Assembly: GCA_027489375.1 (NCBI GenBank)
Contig: JAIXZW010000005.1
Location: 248,001-312,000 of the forward strand
Direction of reading: 5' to 3'
DNA: 64,000 nucleotides
Origin: Paracoccaceae bacterium
Lineage (GTDB): Bacteria > Pseudomonadota > Alphaproteobacteria > Rhodobacterales > Rhodobacteraceae
The notes below the pieces were generated by a model. It searched no databases. It had not been told where the DNA came from and saw only the letters and a list, made by a program, of their open reading frames with translations. Position numbers and translations under genes: made by a program. Shown piece after piece: positions 55,336 to 63,721 of the stretch; within the stretch, counting starts at the first letter, position 1; every line of letters begins with the position of its first letter.

Positions 55336-58113
55336 TCACGCCCGATCCCTCCCCTTCGGCACCACGCGCGGCAGCACGGGGAAGGCGGGTTCGGAATGAT
55401 CCCGCGGCCCCACCCGCTCTACCTTTACGCGCAGGTCGAACCACGCCGCCTGCCCCGTCACCGGATCGCTGTTGCTCCACCGATGCCCGTCGCCCTTTTC
55501 CGGCAACAACTCCGAAATCAGATGGTTGAGCAGGAACCCCTCCGTCGCCTCGGGCGCGTCCTCGTCCAGCGCCCATGCGCCCTTCCTTTTGCCGATGGCG
55601 TTCCATGTCCAGACGGTATCCTCGTTCAGCGCCGCCATATGCGCCACCGGAACCACGATCTCGCCATTGGGCGAGGTGACGCGGGCGTAATCCCCTTCGG
55701 CGAACCCCTCCGCCTCCCAGATCTTCGTCGGCAGATAAAGGTAGTTCTTCCCGTGAATCTGCCGCAACCATGCGTTCTGCGACCCCCACGAATGATACAT
55801 CGCCATAGGCCGCTGCGTCAGCGCATGGACCGGATACCCCGCCGCCGCCTCCTCGCCGAACGGAGGATACCACACGGGCAGCGGGTCCATCGCCAGCTTC
55901 AACTGCGCGCGCAGATGGTCGGGCGGCTGGATGAACCCCTGCCCTTCGGCGGCAAGCTGGAACTTCCGCATCGGCTCGGACCAGATCGAAAACAGATAGG
56001 GCTGCGGGGATTCGTAGAACGAGGTCGCCACCGCCCACTCCTGATAGGCCGCGTTCCACGGTTTGTAATAATCGGCCCCCTCGGGCACATGGGCCTGATA
56101 GAAGCCGCCATTCTCGATATAGCGCTGCAACTGCTCGGGGTTCGGCTCGCCCCGCCCCTCGGCGGTGCCATCGCCACGAAAGCCGATCAGCGGCCCCACA
56201 CCGGGCCTGCGCTGGTGGTTCACGATGTAATCGGCGTAATCGGTGAACTTCGCCGTCCCGTCCGCATTCGTCATCCCGGGCAAGCCAAGCCGCACGCCTA
56301 GGTCAAGCAGCACCGACTGGAACCCCCGCACATCGCGATCCGCCTCGACCACCGGCCAGCGGATCGCATCCCCCGCCGCGTCCGGCTCACTGATCGGGCG
56401 ATCCAGAAGCGAGATGCAGTCATGCCGCTCGAGGTAAGTCGTATCCGGCAGGATCAGATCGGCATAGGCGACCATCTCGGAGGCATAGGCATCGGAATAG
56501 ATGATCCGCGGGATCACATAGTCCCCGTCCGGCCCCTTGTCCGTCAGCATCTCCATGACGCGGCCCGAATTCATCGACGAATTCCACGACATGTTCGCCA
56601 TGTAAAGGAACAGCGTATCGACCTTGTAGGGGTCGCCCGCATGGGCATTGGGGATGACCATATGCATCAACCCATGCGCCGAGAACGGGTTCTCCCACGT
56701 AAACGCCTTGTCGATGCGCCAAGGGCTGCCGTCCTCGCGCAACGCGAGGTTTTCCGGCCCCCGCACATAGCCCAGATGCGGCCCCGACAGCGGCTTGCCT
56801 GCGGCGGCCACGAAATGCGGTGTCGGATGCGCCTCCACCGGCTTCGGATAGGGCGGCTTCAGCCGGTAGCCCCCCGGAACCTCGACCGTGCCAAGCACGA
56901 TCTGGAGCAAATGCAGCGCCCGCGCGGTCTGGAAGCCGTTGGAATGCGCCGAAATCCCCCGCATCGCGTGGAACGACACGGGCCGCCCCACCATGCTTGC
57001 ATGGCGATCCCCGCGAAAATCCGTCCATTCCACGGGCAACTCGAACGCCTCGTCAAAGGCCACCCGCGCCAGTTCCGCCGCCAGCGCCCTGATCCGCGCC
57101 GCCGGAATCCCGACCCGCGCTTCCACCGCCTCGGGCGCATAGTCCTCCGACAGATACCGCTCGGCCATATGCTGGAACACCGTCCGATGCCCCTGCCACA
57201 CGGCCCCAAGGTCAGGCTGCACCCCCGCCCCGTCCCAAGGCGCAGGAGCCCCCGTGCGCTTGTCGATGACGAAGGGCTGGCTTTCCGCGTTCTTGAGGAT
57301 CAGCCCCTTCTCCGGCCCCTCGGTCCCGTTCACGAGCAAGGGCGCATTGGTCCAGCGCGCGAGGTAGTCGAGGTCGATCTTCCCCGCCGCCAGCAGGCAA
57401 TGGATCAAGGACAGGATCAACAGCCCGTCCGTCCCCGGCGTGATCCCCAGCCAATCATCCGCCACGGCATTGTAACCCGTGCGGATCGGATTGACCCCGA
57501 TCACCCGCGCCCCGCGCGCTTTAAGCTTGCCCAGCCCGATCTTGATCGGGTTGCTGTCATGATCCTCGGCCACGCCGAACATCACGAAAAGCTTGGTATG
57601 CGCCCAATCCGGCTGGCCGAATTCCCAGAACGCCCCGCCGATGGTGTAAATCCCCGCCGCCGCCATGTTCACCGAACAGAACCCGCCGTGGGCGGCATAA
57701 TTCGGCGTGCCGAAGGCTTGCGCCCACCAGCCCGTAAAACTCTGGCTCTGGTCGCGCCCAGTAAAGAAGGCGAGCTTCTCCGGCGCCTCCTCGCGCAGCG
57801 GTTTCAGCCACGACACCGCAAGCTCGAGCGCCTCGTCCCAACTGATCTCCTCGAAGGCCCCCGACCCGCGCGGTCCGACCCGCTTGAGCGGCGCGCGCAG
57901 GCGGCTTGGGGCCGTCACCTGCATGATCCCCGATGCCCCCTTGGCGCAGAGAACCCCCTTGTTCACCGGATGGTCGCGGTTGCCCTCGATATAAGTGACC
58001 TTGCCGCTGTTGAGATGGACGTTGATCCCGCAGCGGCAGGCGCACATGTAGCAGGTGGTCTTTCTGATCTCGTCCGATACCGGACGCTGCGTCTCGACCC
58101 GTGGCTGCCCCAT
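55336..58113 (-). CDS. soeA: Molybdopterin oxidoreductase, sulfite dehydrogenase catalytic subunit SoeA
   Basis: A 925-residue bis-MGD enzyme. Cluster-binding cysteines are C21, C24, C28 and C56 (TCYMCACRC, then GVLCAKG). The protein has no Tat signal, so it works in the cytoplasm, which distinguishes SoeA from periplasmic DMSO or polysulfide reductases. GTPNYAAHGGFCSVNMAAAG includes a Cys that may ligate molybdenum. IIYSDAYASEMVAYADLILPDTTYLERHD and C-terminal PTKIWEAEGFAEGDYARVTSPNG are family motifs. GGAGAGG precedes the ATG. Sulfite as substrate rests on the operon with xsc. Confidence 0.85.
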   Translation of the reverse strand: MGQPRVETQRPVSDEIRKTTCYMCACRCGINVHLNSGKVTYIEGNRDHPVNKGVLCAKGASGIMQVTAPSRLRAPLKRVGPRGSGAFEEISWDEALELAVSWLKPLREEAPEKLAFFTGRDQSQSFTGWWAQAFGTPNYAAHGGFCSVNMAAAGIYTIGGAFWEFGQPDWAHTKLFVMFGVAEDHDSNPIKIGLGKLKARGARVIGVNPIRTGYNAVADDWLGITPGTDGLLILSLIHCLLAAGKIDLDYLARWTNAPLLVNGTEGPEKGLILKNAESQPFVIDKRTGAPAPWDGAGVQPDLGAVWQGHRTVFQHMAERYLSEDYAPEAVEARVGIPAARIRALAAELARVAFDEAFELPVEWTDFRGDRHASMVGRPVSFHAMRGISAHSNGFQTARALHLLQIVLGTVEVPGGYRLKPPYPKPVEAHPTPHFVAAAGKPLSGPHLGYVRGPENLALREDGSPWRIDKAFTWENPFSAHGLMHMVIPNAHAGDPYKVDTLFLYMANMSWNSSMNSGRVMEMLTDKGPDGDYVIPRIIYSDAYASEMVAYADLILPDTTYLERHDCISLLDRPISEPDAAGDAIRWPVVEADRDVRGFQSVLLDLGVRLGLPGMTNADGTAKFTDYADYIVNHQRRPGVGPLIGFRGDGTAEGRGEPNPEQLQRYIENGGFYQAHVPEGADYYKPWNAAYQEWAVATSFYESPQPYLFSIWSEPMRKFQLAAEGQGFIQPPDHLRAQLKLAMDPLPVWYPPFGEEAAAGYPVHALTQRPMAMYHSWGSQNAWLRQIHGKNYLYLPTKIWEAEGFAEGDYARVTSPNGEIVVPVAHMAALNEDTVWTWNAIGKRKGAWALDEDAPEATEGFLLNHLISELLPEKGDGHRWSNSDPVTGQAAWFDLRVKVERVGPRDHSEPAFPVLPRVVPKGRDRA

Positions 58114-58129
58114 CAACGCCTCTCCCCGC

Positions 58130-59257
58130 TCACGCGCCCGCAGCTTTTGCCGCCAGCGCCTCCCTTGCAATCTGTCGCTCTTCTTCGGCGGCGACTGTCC
58201 AGATAGCGACACGCGAACCCGCCGCCGTCAACTCTGCCCTGCCTGCGGCATTGGCGGCCGCGTCATACCCCGCCCCCGCCCATGCCAACCCGTCGAGGAT
58301 ACCGGCCCGCACCGCCGCATCGTTTTCACCGATGCCGCCGGTAAAGGCGATCCCGTCCAAGCCCCCCATCGCCGCGATCATGCTGCCCGCATGGCGCACG
58401 GCCCAATAGACGAAATGCTCCCGCGCGAACCTTGCCCGCGCCGTCCCCATCCGCGCCAGTTCGCGCATGTCGGATGCACCGCCCAGACCCAAGAGCCCGC
58501 TCTCGCGGTTCAATATCTGCCCCGCCTGCGCCACCCCGTGCAACTCGGCCAGCCGCAGCACGGCATTTCCGTCGATGCCGCCCGTGCGCGTGCCCATCGT
58601 CAACCCTTCAAGCGGCGAATAGCCCATCGTCGTGGCAACCGACCGCCCGCCCCGAATGGCGCAAAGCGAAGCCCCGTTGCCCAGATGCAGCGCCAACAGC
58701 CGCTCCGGCAATCGCGCGCCCAAGGCCCGCACCAGCCCCGCATAGCTGATCCCGTGGAACCCGTAGCGGCGCAGACCCAAAGCCTCGGCCTCCGGCGGCA
58801 GGGCATAGCGCACCGCCACCTCGGGGTTCGTCGCGTGAAAGGCCGTGTCGAAACTGGCATATTGCGGCAGATCGGGCGCAAGCTTGCCCAGCGCCCGGAT
58901 GGCCGTCAGGTTCGCGGGGTTGTGCAGCGGGGCCAGCGGCACCACCCCTTCGATCCCCGCCACCACCTGCGGCGTGATCCGGCAGGGCTGCACCAGCTTC
59001 GCCCCGCCATGCACCACCCTGTGCGCGGCAAGCGTCAACCGCTCCAGCCCCGAGCCACGCTCGGCCAAAGCCTCAAGACAGATGGCCAGCGCCGCCGCAT
59101 GGTCCGGCACCACGCGGCCCCCGCGCAAATCTCCCACCTCGACCCGCGCCGCCCCGCCGATCTCGGTCACACGGCCCGAGGCGATCTCGCCCAACCCCTC
59201 GTCGAACACCGCGATCTTGATCGAGGACGACCCTGCATTGACCACCAGCACCGCCAT
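58130..59257 (-). CDS. ackA: Acetate kinase
   Basis: A 375-residue ASKHA kinase. It has VLVVNAGSSSIKIAVFD, AHRVVHGG, ASFDTAFHATNPEVAVRYALP, YGFHGISYAGL, LLALHLGNGASLCAI, MGTRTGGIDGNAV and AFTGGIGENDAAVRAGI. It makes acetate and ATP from the acetyl phosphate produced by Xsc. Its start shares bases with the stop of the TSUP gene (TGATG), and soeA begins 16 bases after its stop. Length is slightly short of typical (about 400). In many sulfonate degraders phosphotransacetylase does this job instead. Confidence 0.93.
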   Translation of the reverse strand: MAVLVVNAGSSSIKIAVFDEGLGEIASGRVTEIGGAARVEVGDLRGGRVVPDHAAALAICLEALAERGSGLERLTLAAHRVVHGGAKLVQPCRITPQVVAGIEGVVPLAPLHNPANLTAIRALGKLAPDLPQYASFDTAFHATNPEVAVRYALPPEAEALGLRRYGFHGISYAGLVRALGARLPERLLALHLGNGASLCAIRGGRSVATTMGYSPLEGLTMGTRTGGIDGNAVLRLAELHGVAQAGQILNRESGLLGLGGASDMRELARMGTARARFAREHFVYWAVRHAGSMIAAMGGLDGIAFTGGIGENDAAVRAGILDGLAWAGAGYDAAANAAGRAELTAAGSRVAIWTVAAEEERQIAREALAAKAAGA

Positions 59258-59997
59258 CACACCACCGCCTTCACCAGCCCCATCGAGGCAAGCACCGCCA
59301 GCAGCACGATGGCAAAGCGCCGGAACTCCTGCGGATCGGTCCGCAGGAAATGCCGCCCCCCCAGCCAATTGCCAAGGAACGTCAGCGGCAGCGCAATGAG
59401 CGAGGCATGGATCGTGTCCCAACTCACCAACCCGTGCCACCAGTAAAGCGGCGCGGAATACAGGTCCAAGAGCGGGAAATAGGCAATCAGCGTGGCGCGG
59501 AACACATTGGCCGGTATCGCCTGCGCCGCAAAGAACGCCGCAATCGGCAAGCCCCCCATCCCCGGCGCATTGGCAAGGCCCGAGACGATGCCGGCGGCGA
59601 AATTGCTTCCCCCCCGCCATTCGCCCCGCAACTGCCAGCCCGCCAAGAGCACCAGACACATCGCCAGCACATAGGCCGAAATCACTGCCCGCGCCGCATC
59701 CTCGGATATCCCCGTCAACGCCCACAGGCCCAAGGGCAACCCGACCGCCGCCCCCGCCAGCAGGAACCCGACCCGCCGCCAGTCCACATCCGCGCCCACA
59801 CCCCGCCATGCCTGCAAGGACATGGCGGTTTCAAGGATCACGACCACCGCCACCATATGCAGCGGGTTCATCACAAGGCTGGAGGCAGCAACCACCAACG
59901 CCGAATAGCCAAACCCCGAATAGCCCCGCACGACCGAGGCGATCAGGACAGCCCCCGCCATCCAGACCGCCCCGCCAAGGCCGAGGTCAAAGGGCAT
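59257..59997 (-). CDS. TSUP (TauE/SafE) family permease, probable sulfite exporter
   Basis: A 246-residue membrane protein with about seven helices: GAVWMAGAVLIASVVRGYSGFGYSALVVAAS, FLLAGAAVGLPLGLWAL, NFAAGIVSGLANAPGMGGLPIAAFFAAQ. Second-half motif NAPGMGG replaces the usual GIGGG. Placed between xsc and ackA with TGATG overlaps at both ends, it is most simply the exporter of sulfite or sulfate arising from Xsc and SoeABC. Direction and substrate are inferred. Confidence 0.85.
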   Translation of the reverse strand: MPFDLGLGGAVWMAGAVLIASVVRGYSGFGYSALVVAASSLVMNPLHMVAVVVILETAMSLQAWRGVGADVDWRRVGFLLAGAAVGLPLGLWALTGISEDAARAVISAYVLAMCLVLLAGWQLRGEWRGGSNFAAGIVSGLANAPGMGGLPIAAFFAAQAIPANVFRATLIAYFPLLDLYSAPLYWWHGLVSWDTIHASLIALPLTFLGNWLGGRHFLRTDPQEFRRFAIVLLAVLASMGLVKAVV

Positions 59998-61772
59998 CAG
60001 ACGACCTGCGGACGCATATCCGCCTTGGAAATCCCCGCCACTTCCACGGGCTTCTTCATCGCATCGCGGCGGAACGGCTCGCCCAACTCCTGATTGATCA
60101 GCGCCTCGATCAGCGTGGTCTTGCCATGCTTCATCTGGTCCTCGATGGCCTTGGACAGCGCCTCGCGCAGCTCTTCCATCGTCTTGGCCTGCACACCCTG
60201 CAACCCGCAGGCCCGCGCGATGCCGGCATAGGACACCTGCGTATCCAGCTCGGTCCCGACGAAGTTGTCGTCATACCACAGCGTCGAGTTCCGCTTTTCC
60301 GCCCCCCACTGGTAGTTGCGGAAGACGACCATCGTGATCGCGGGCCATTCCGGCCGCCCGATGGCGGTCAGTTCCGTCACCGCGATCCCGAACGCCCCGT
60401 CACCGGCGAAACCGACAACCGGCGTGTCGGGGCAACCGATCTTGGCCCCGATGATCGACGGCAGACCGTAACCGCAGGGACCGAACAGACCCGGCGCCAG
60501 ATACTTCCGCCCCGCTTCAAAGGTGGGATAGGCATTGCCGATGGCGCAGTTGTTGCCGATGTCGCTGGAAATGATCGCCTCTTTCGGCAGCGCCGACTGG
60601 ATCGCGCGCCACGCCATGCGCGGGCTCATCCAATCCGGCTTGTCGGCGCGGGCGCGCTGGTTCCAGCTCGTGCCCGGATCGTCATCCTCGTGGTCCATGC
60701 TGGCCAGTTGCTGCGCCCAGCGGCTTTTCGTCGTGGCGATGGTATCGCGCCGCGCATCGCGCCCCGCATCCCCCGCCGACCCCGACAGCCGCGCCAGAAT
60801 CCCCTCGGCCACCTGCTTGGCATCGCCCACGATCCCGACCGTGACCCGCTTGGTCAGACCGATCCGGTTGGGGTTGATGTCGACCTGAATGATCTTGGCC
60901 TCTTTCGGCCAGTAATCCAGCCCATAACCCGGCAGGGTCGAGAAGGGGTTGAGCCGCGTGCCAAGGCACAGCACCACATCCGCCTGCGCGATCAGCTCCA
61001 TCGCGGCCTTCGAGCCGTTATAGCCCAAGGGTCCGGCAAACAGCGGGTGCGACCCCGGGAAGGCGTCATTGTGCTGGTAGCCCACACAGACCGGCGCCGT
61101 CAGCCGCTCGGCCAAGGCCATGCTCGCGGGGATCGCCCCGCCGATCACCACGCCCGCCCCGTTCAGGATCACGGGGAACTTGGCCGAGGACAAAAGCGCC
61201 GCCGCCTCGGCCAGCGCCGCCTCGCCACCCGAAGGACGCTCGAATTCCACGATGGCCGGAAGGTCGATATCCACCACTTGCGTAAAGTAATCCCGCGGGA
61301 AGTTGATCTGCGCCGGTGCAGAATGGCGCTTGGCTTGGCAAATCACGCGGTTCAGCACCTCGGCCACGCGCGAGGGATCGCGCACCTCTTCCTGATAGCA
61401 GACCATATCCTTGAACAACGCCATCTGTTCGACCTCCTGGAAGCCGCCCATCCCGATGGTCTTGTTCGCCGCCTGCGGCGTGACCAGAAGCAGCGGCGTG
61501 TGGTTCCAGTAGGCCGTCTTTACCGCCGTGACAAAGTTGGTGATCCCCGGCCCGTTCTGCGCGATCATCATCGACATCCGGCCCGAAGCGCGGGTGAACC
61601 CGTCCGCCATCATGCCGCCCGACCCTTCGTGCGCGCAGTCCCAGAACGTGATGCCCGCCCGCGGAAACAGGTCCGAAATCGGCATGAAGGCCGACCCGAT
61701 GATCCCGAAGGCATTGTCGATGCCATGCATCTGCAACACTTTCACAAAGGCTTCTTCCGTGGTCATCTTCAT
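59997..61772 (-). CDS. xsc: Sulfoacetaldehyde acetyltransferase
   Basis: A 591-residue thiamine-diphosphate enzyme converting sulfoacetaldehyde and phosphate to acetyl phosphate and sulfite. The N-terminal ThDP-binding part has FGIIGSAFMPISDLFPRAGI and the Glu-containing HEGSGGMMADGFTRASG. The C-terminal part has the Mg/ThDP motif FAGDGAFGIAVTEL ending in VVFRN. Distinctive Xsc stretches are FWDCAHEG and KRHSAPAQINFPRDYFTQVVDIDLP. ATG 61772 is chosen because AGGAG lies 8 bases upstream; a GTG at 61781 overlaps that site. First gene of the sulfite operon. Confidence 0.93.
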   Translation of the reverse strand: MKMTTEEAFVKVLQMHGIDNAFGIIGSAFMPISDLFPRAGITFWDCAHEGSGGMMADGFTRASGRMSMMIAQNGPGITNFVTAVKTAYWNHTPLLLVTPQAANKTIGMGGFQEVEQMALFKDMVCYQEEVRDPSRVAEVLNRVICQAKRHSAPAQINFPRDYFTQVVDIDLPAIVEFERPSGGEAALAEAAALLSSAKFPVILNGAGVVIGGAIPASMALAERLTAPVCVGYQHNDAFPGSHPLFAGPLGYNGSKAAMELIAQADVVLCLGTRLNPFSTLPGYGLDYWPKEAKIIQVDINPNRIGLTKRVTVGIVGDAKQVAEGILARLSGSAGDAGRDARRDTIATTKSRWAQQLASMDHEDDDPGTSWNQRARADKPDWMSPRMAWRAIQSALPKEAIISSDIGNNCAIGNAYPTFEAGRKYLAPGLFGPCGYGLPSIIGAKIGCPDTPVVGFAGDGAFGIAVTELTAIGRPEWPAITMVVFRNYQWGAEKRNSTLWYDDNFVGTELDTQVSYAGIARACGLQGVQAKTMEELREALSKAIEDQMKHGKTTLIEALINQELGEPFRRDAMKKPVEVAGISKADMRPQVV

Positions 61773-61851
61773 CGCCGTCACTCCTGATCCTGCCGCGCCC
61801 GAACGCGCAACGCCTTGCCGCTTTCTACCCCCGCCCCTTGCCCGACATTAG

Positions 61852-61880
61852 GGCCAGACACCAGACCCGCTTAAGTCCAG
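61852..61880 (-). promoter_or_regulatory. Candidate TauR activator site upstream of xsc
   Basis: Read on the minus strand: CTGGAC, 17 bases, CTGGCC, located 80-108 bases before the xsc start. From memory, R. capsulatus TauR requires a direct repeat of CTGGAC with a spacer of about 18 bases; the match is good but not exact. Confidence 0.5.
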
Positions 61881-61894
61881 AACACGGCGCCAAA

Positions 61895-61965
61895 GGGGGG
61901 CCGTCTGCCCCCCGCGGGGCGCAAGCGCCCCTCCCCCCGAGCATATTTGGACAAGCGTGAAAGCG
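61895..61965. repeat. Composite palindromic element, half copy G
   Basis: GGGGGG-CCGTCTG-CCCCCC hairpin (61895-61913), GGGGCGC/GCGCCCC hairpin (to 61931), then CCCCCCGAGCATATTTG with C for G in the core, and ACAAGCGTGAAAGCG. It lies after the tauR end and before the xsc control region and can insulate them. Confidence 0.85.
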
Positions 61966-61992
61966 GAACGCGGCAGGACGGATGTCCCCATG

Positions 61993-63447
61993 CTACCCGA
62001 TCGCCCGTGCGATCCGTGCGATGCCTTCGCCGATCCGCGCGGGCTGGATCGAACTATAGGCAAGGCGATAGAAATTCCGCCGCTCCATCTCGGGCGCAAA
62101 GAACACGCGCCCCGGTTCGATCAGCACCCCCTCGCCGCGCAACTGCAAAGCCAGCGCTTCCGTATCCACCCCCTCGGGCGCCCGCATCCAGAAGGACGAC
62201 CCGCCAAAGCCCCCCTGCCCCGCCACGGTCAGGCCATTCGCGGCAATCGCCTCCTCCATCGCCAACCGCCGCTTGCGGAACGCCGCCTTCATCCGGTTCA
62301 CCAACGCGTCGTAATGGCCAAGCGACAGGAAATAGGCCACCGTCCGCTGCATATGCCCCGGCGGATGCCGCAACACCTGCCCCCGCAGCGCCCGCGCCTC
62401 GCGGATGAACCCCTCCGACCCCACAAGCCAGCCCAAGCGCAACCCCGGAAAGATCGACTTGGAAAACGATCCCGCATGCACCACCCGCCCCTCGGCGTCG
62501 AGGCTCTTGAGCGAGGGCGAGACAGGCCGCAGGAAGCTCATCTCGAATTCGTAATCATCCTCGACCACGATGAAATTCCGCTCCGACGCCGCCCGAAGCA
62601 GCGCCGTGCGCCGTGCCACGGGCAGGGTCGCATTGGTCGGGCAATGGTGGCTCGCCGTCAGAAGCACCACATCCACGCCTTGGGGCAGGGCTTCGGGCGG
62701 CAGGCCTTCTGCATCCACATCCACCGCCACGACCCGCGCCCCCGTCTGCGCGACCATGCCCCTGAACTGCGGATAGCAGGGGTTCTCCAGCGCCACGGTC
62801 TTGCCTGCGCCCAGCAGCACCTGCGCCGCGAGCCACAGCGCGTTCTGCGCCCCCATCGTCACCAGCACCTCGGACGGGCGCGCCACGATCCCCCGCCGCG
62901 GCAGGATGTTGCGCAGGATGTATTCGATCAGCATCGGATCATCCTGATCGTAGTAATCCCCCGTCAATGTCTCGAAATCCCGCCGCCCCAAAGCCTGCAC
63001 CGCGCAAAGCCGCCAGTTCTGGTGGTCGAACAGCGTCGCATCCGCCTGCCCGTAGATGAAGGGATAGGGATAGGCCCGCCAATCCTCGGGCCGCTCCAGC
63101 CGTGGCTGCCCCGAAAAGCGCCGCCCCGTCACCGCCTCCCAATCCACCTTCTCCTCGCGCTTGGGCACGGGGCGAAAGGCGGGCTGCACCGGAACCCCCT
63201 CGCTCACATAATACCCCGACCGCCCCCTCGCCGTCAGGTAATCCGACGAGACAAGCTCGGTATAGGCCAGCGTCACCGTGATCCGGCTGACGCCCAGATG
63301 CTCGGCCAACCCGCGGCTCGACGGCATCCGGTCCCCCGCCCTGAACCGCCCCGACAGGATCCCTTCCGACACCATCTGCCGGATGCGCTGCTGCAAGGTT
63401 CCCGCAGCCCCCTGCGGCAAAAAGAAACTTTCGACCGGTATCGCCAT
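61993..63447 (-). CDS. tauR: MocR/GntR-type regulator TauR
   Basis: A 484-residue regulator with a GntR winged HTH (GTLQQRIRQMVSEGILSGRF, then PSSRGLAEHLGVSRITVTLAY) and an aminotransferase-like domain with the PLP lysine in HAGSFSKSIFPGLRLGW. In R. capsulatus and relatives TauR activates taurine genes. The start MAIPVESFFLP at 63447 is consistent with homologues. It lies upstream of xsc on the same strand, 220 bases away, rather than diverging from tpa/tau transporter genes, which are absent from the window. Confidence 0.87.
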   Translation of the reverse strand: MAIPVESFFLPQGAAGTLQQRIRQMVSEGILSGRFRAGDRMPSSRGLAEHLGVSRITVTLAYTELVSSDYLTARGRSGYYVSEGVPVQPAFRPVPKREEKVDWEAVTGRRFSGQPRLERPEDWRAYPYPFIYGQADATLFDHQNWRLCAVQALGRRDFETLTGDYYDQDDPMLIEYILRNILPRRGIVARPSEVLVTMGAQNALWLAAQVLLGAGKTVALENPCYPQFRGMVAQTGARVVAVDVDAEGLPPEALPQGVDVVLLTASHHCPTNATLPVARRTALLRAASERNFIVVEDDYEFEMSFLRPVSPSLKSLDAEGRVVHAGSFSKSIFPGLRLGWLVGSEGFIREARALRGQVLRHPPGHMQRTVAYFLSLGHYDALVNRMKAAFRKRRLAMEEAIAANGLTVAGQGGFGGSSFWMRAPEGVDTEALALQLRGEGVLIEPGRVFFAPEMERRNFYRLAYSSIQPARIGEGIARIARAIG

Positions 63448-63475
63448 CTGGCCTGATCCTCGCACTGATCTGGCT
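63448..63475 (+). promoter_or_regulatory. Possible TauR site at the tauR start
   Basis: CTGGCC, 16 bases, CTGGCT, beginning at the base next to the tauR start codon. It resembles the repeat before xsc, in opposite orientation to the gene. It would suit autorepression, but the match is weak. Confidence 0.3.
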
Positions 63476-63509
63476 ATATCGACGCAACCGCGCCCGCAGG
63501 GCAACCCCT

Positions 63510-63600
63510 TCCCGCTTTCACGCTTGCTCAAATATCCTCGGGGGGCTTCCCTGCCCGCAAGGCAAGCGCTCCGCCGGCAAAGGGGGGCAGACAGCCCCCC
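63510..63600. repeat. Composite palindromic element, half copy H
   Basis: CGCTTTCACGCTTG, CAAATATCCTCGGGGGG, a spacer with GCCGGC-type short palindromes, then GGGGGG-CAGACAG-CCCCCC (63582-63600). It lies between the divergent tauR and capsule-like genes. Confidence 0.85.
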
Positions 63601-63624
63601 GCCGCACCGCCCCTGACCACCCGC

Positions 63625-63650
63625 GAAGAATTTTTGCCAGAAAATTCTTC
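63625..63650. repeat. Isolated perfect hairpin
   Basis: Arms GAAGAATTTT (63625-63634) and AAAATTCTTC (63641-63650), loop TGCCAG. The AT-rich stem stands out from the GC-rich surroundings, about 70 bases before the last gene; it may be an operator or a terminator. Confidence 0.65.
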
Positions 63651-63721
63651 CTCCCCCGCGCCCTTCCCACCGCCCCCGCTTTTCGCCTATCTTCCGGATA
63701 GTCGTCACGACAGGTTCACGC

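Noticed and set aside
55336..58113. Annotation as DMSO reductase DmsA or polysulfide reductase
   Set aside because: No Tat signal and an operon with xsc, a TSUP permease and ackA favour cytoplasmic sulfite dehydrogenase; kept as an alternative only.
56422..58206. A 594-codon open frame antisense to soeA
   Set aside because: Low-complexity Arg/Pro/His composition; a shadow of a strongly supported molybdoenzyme gene.
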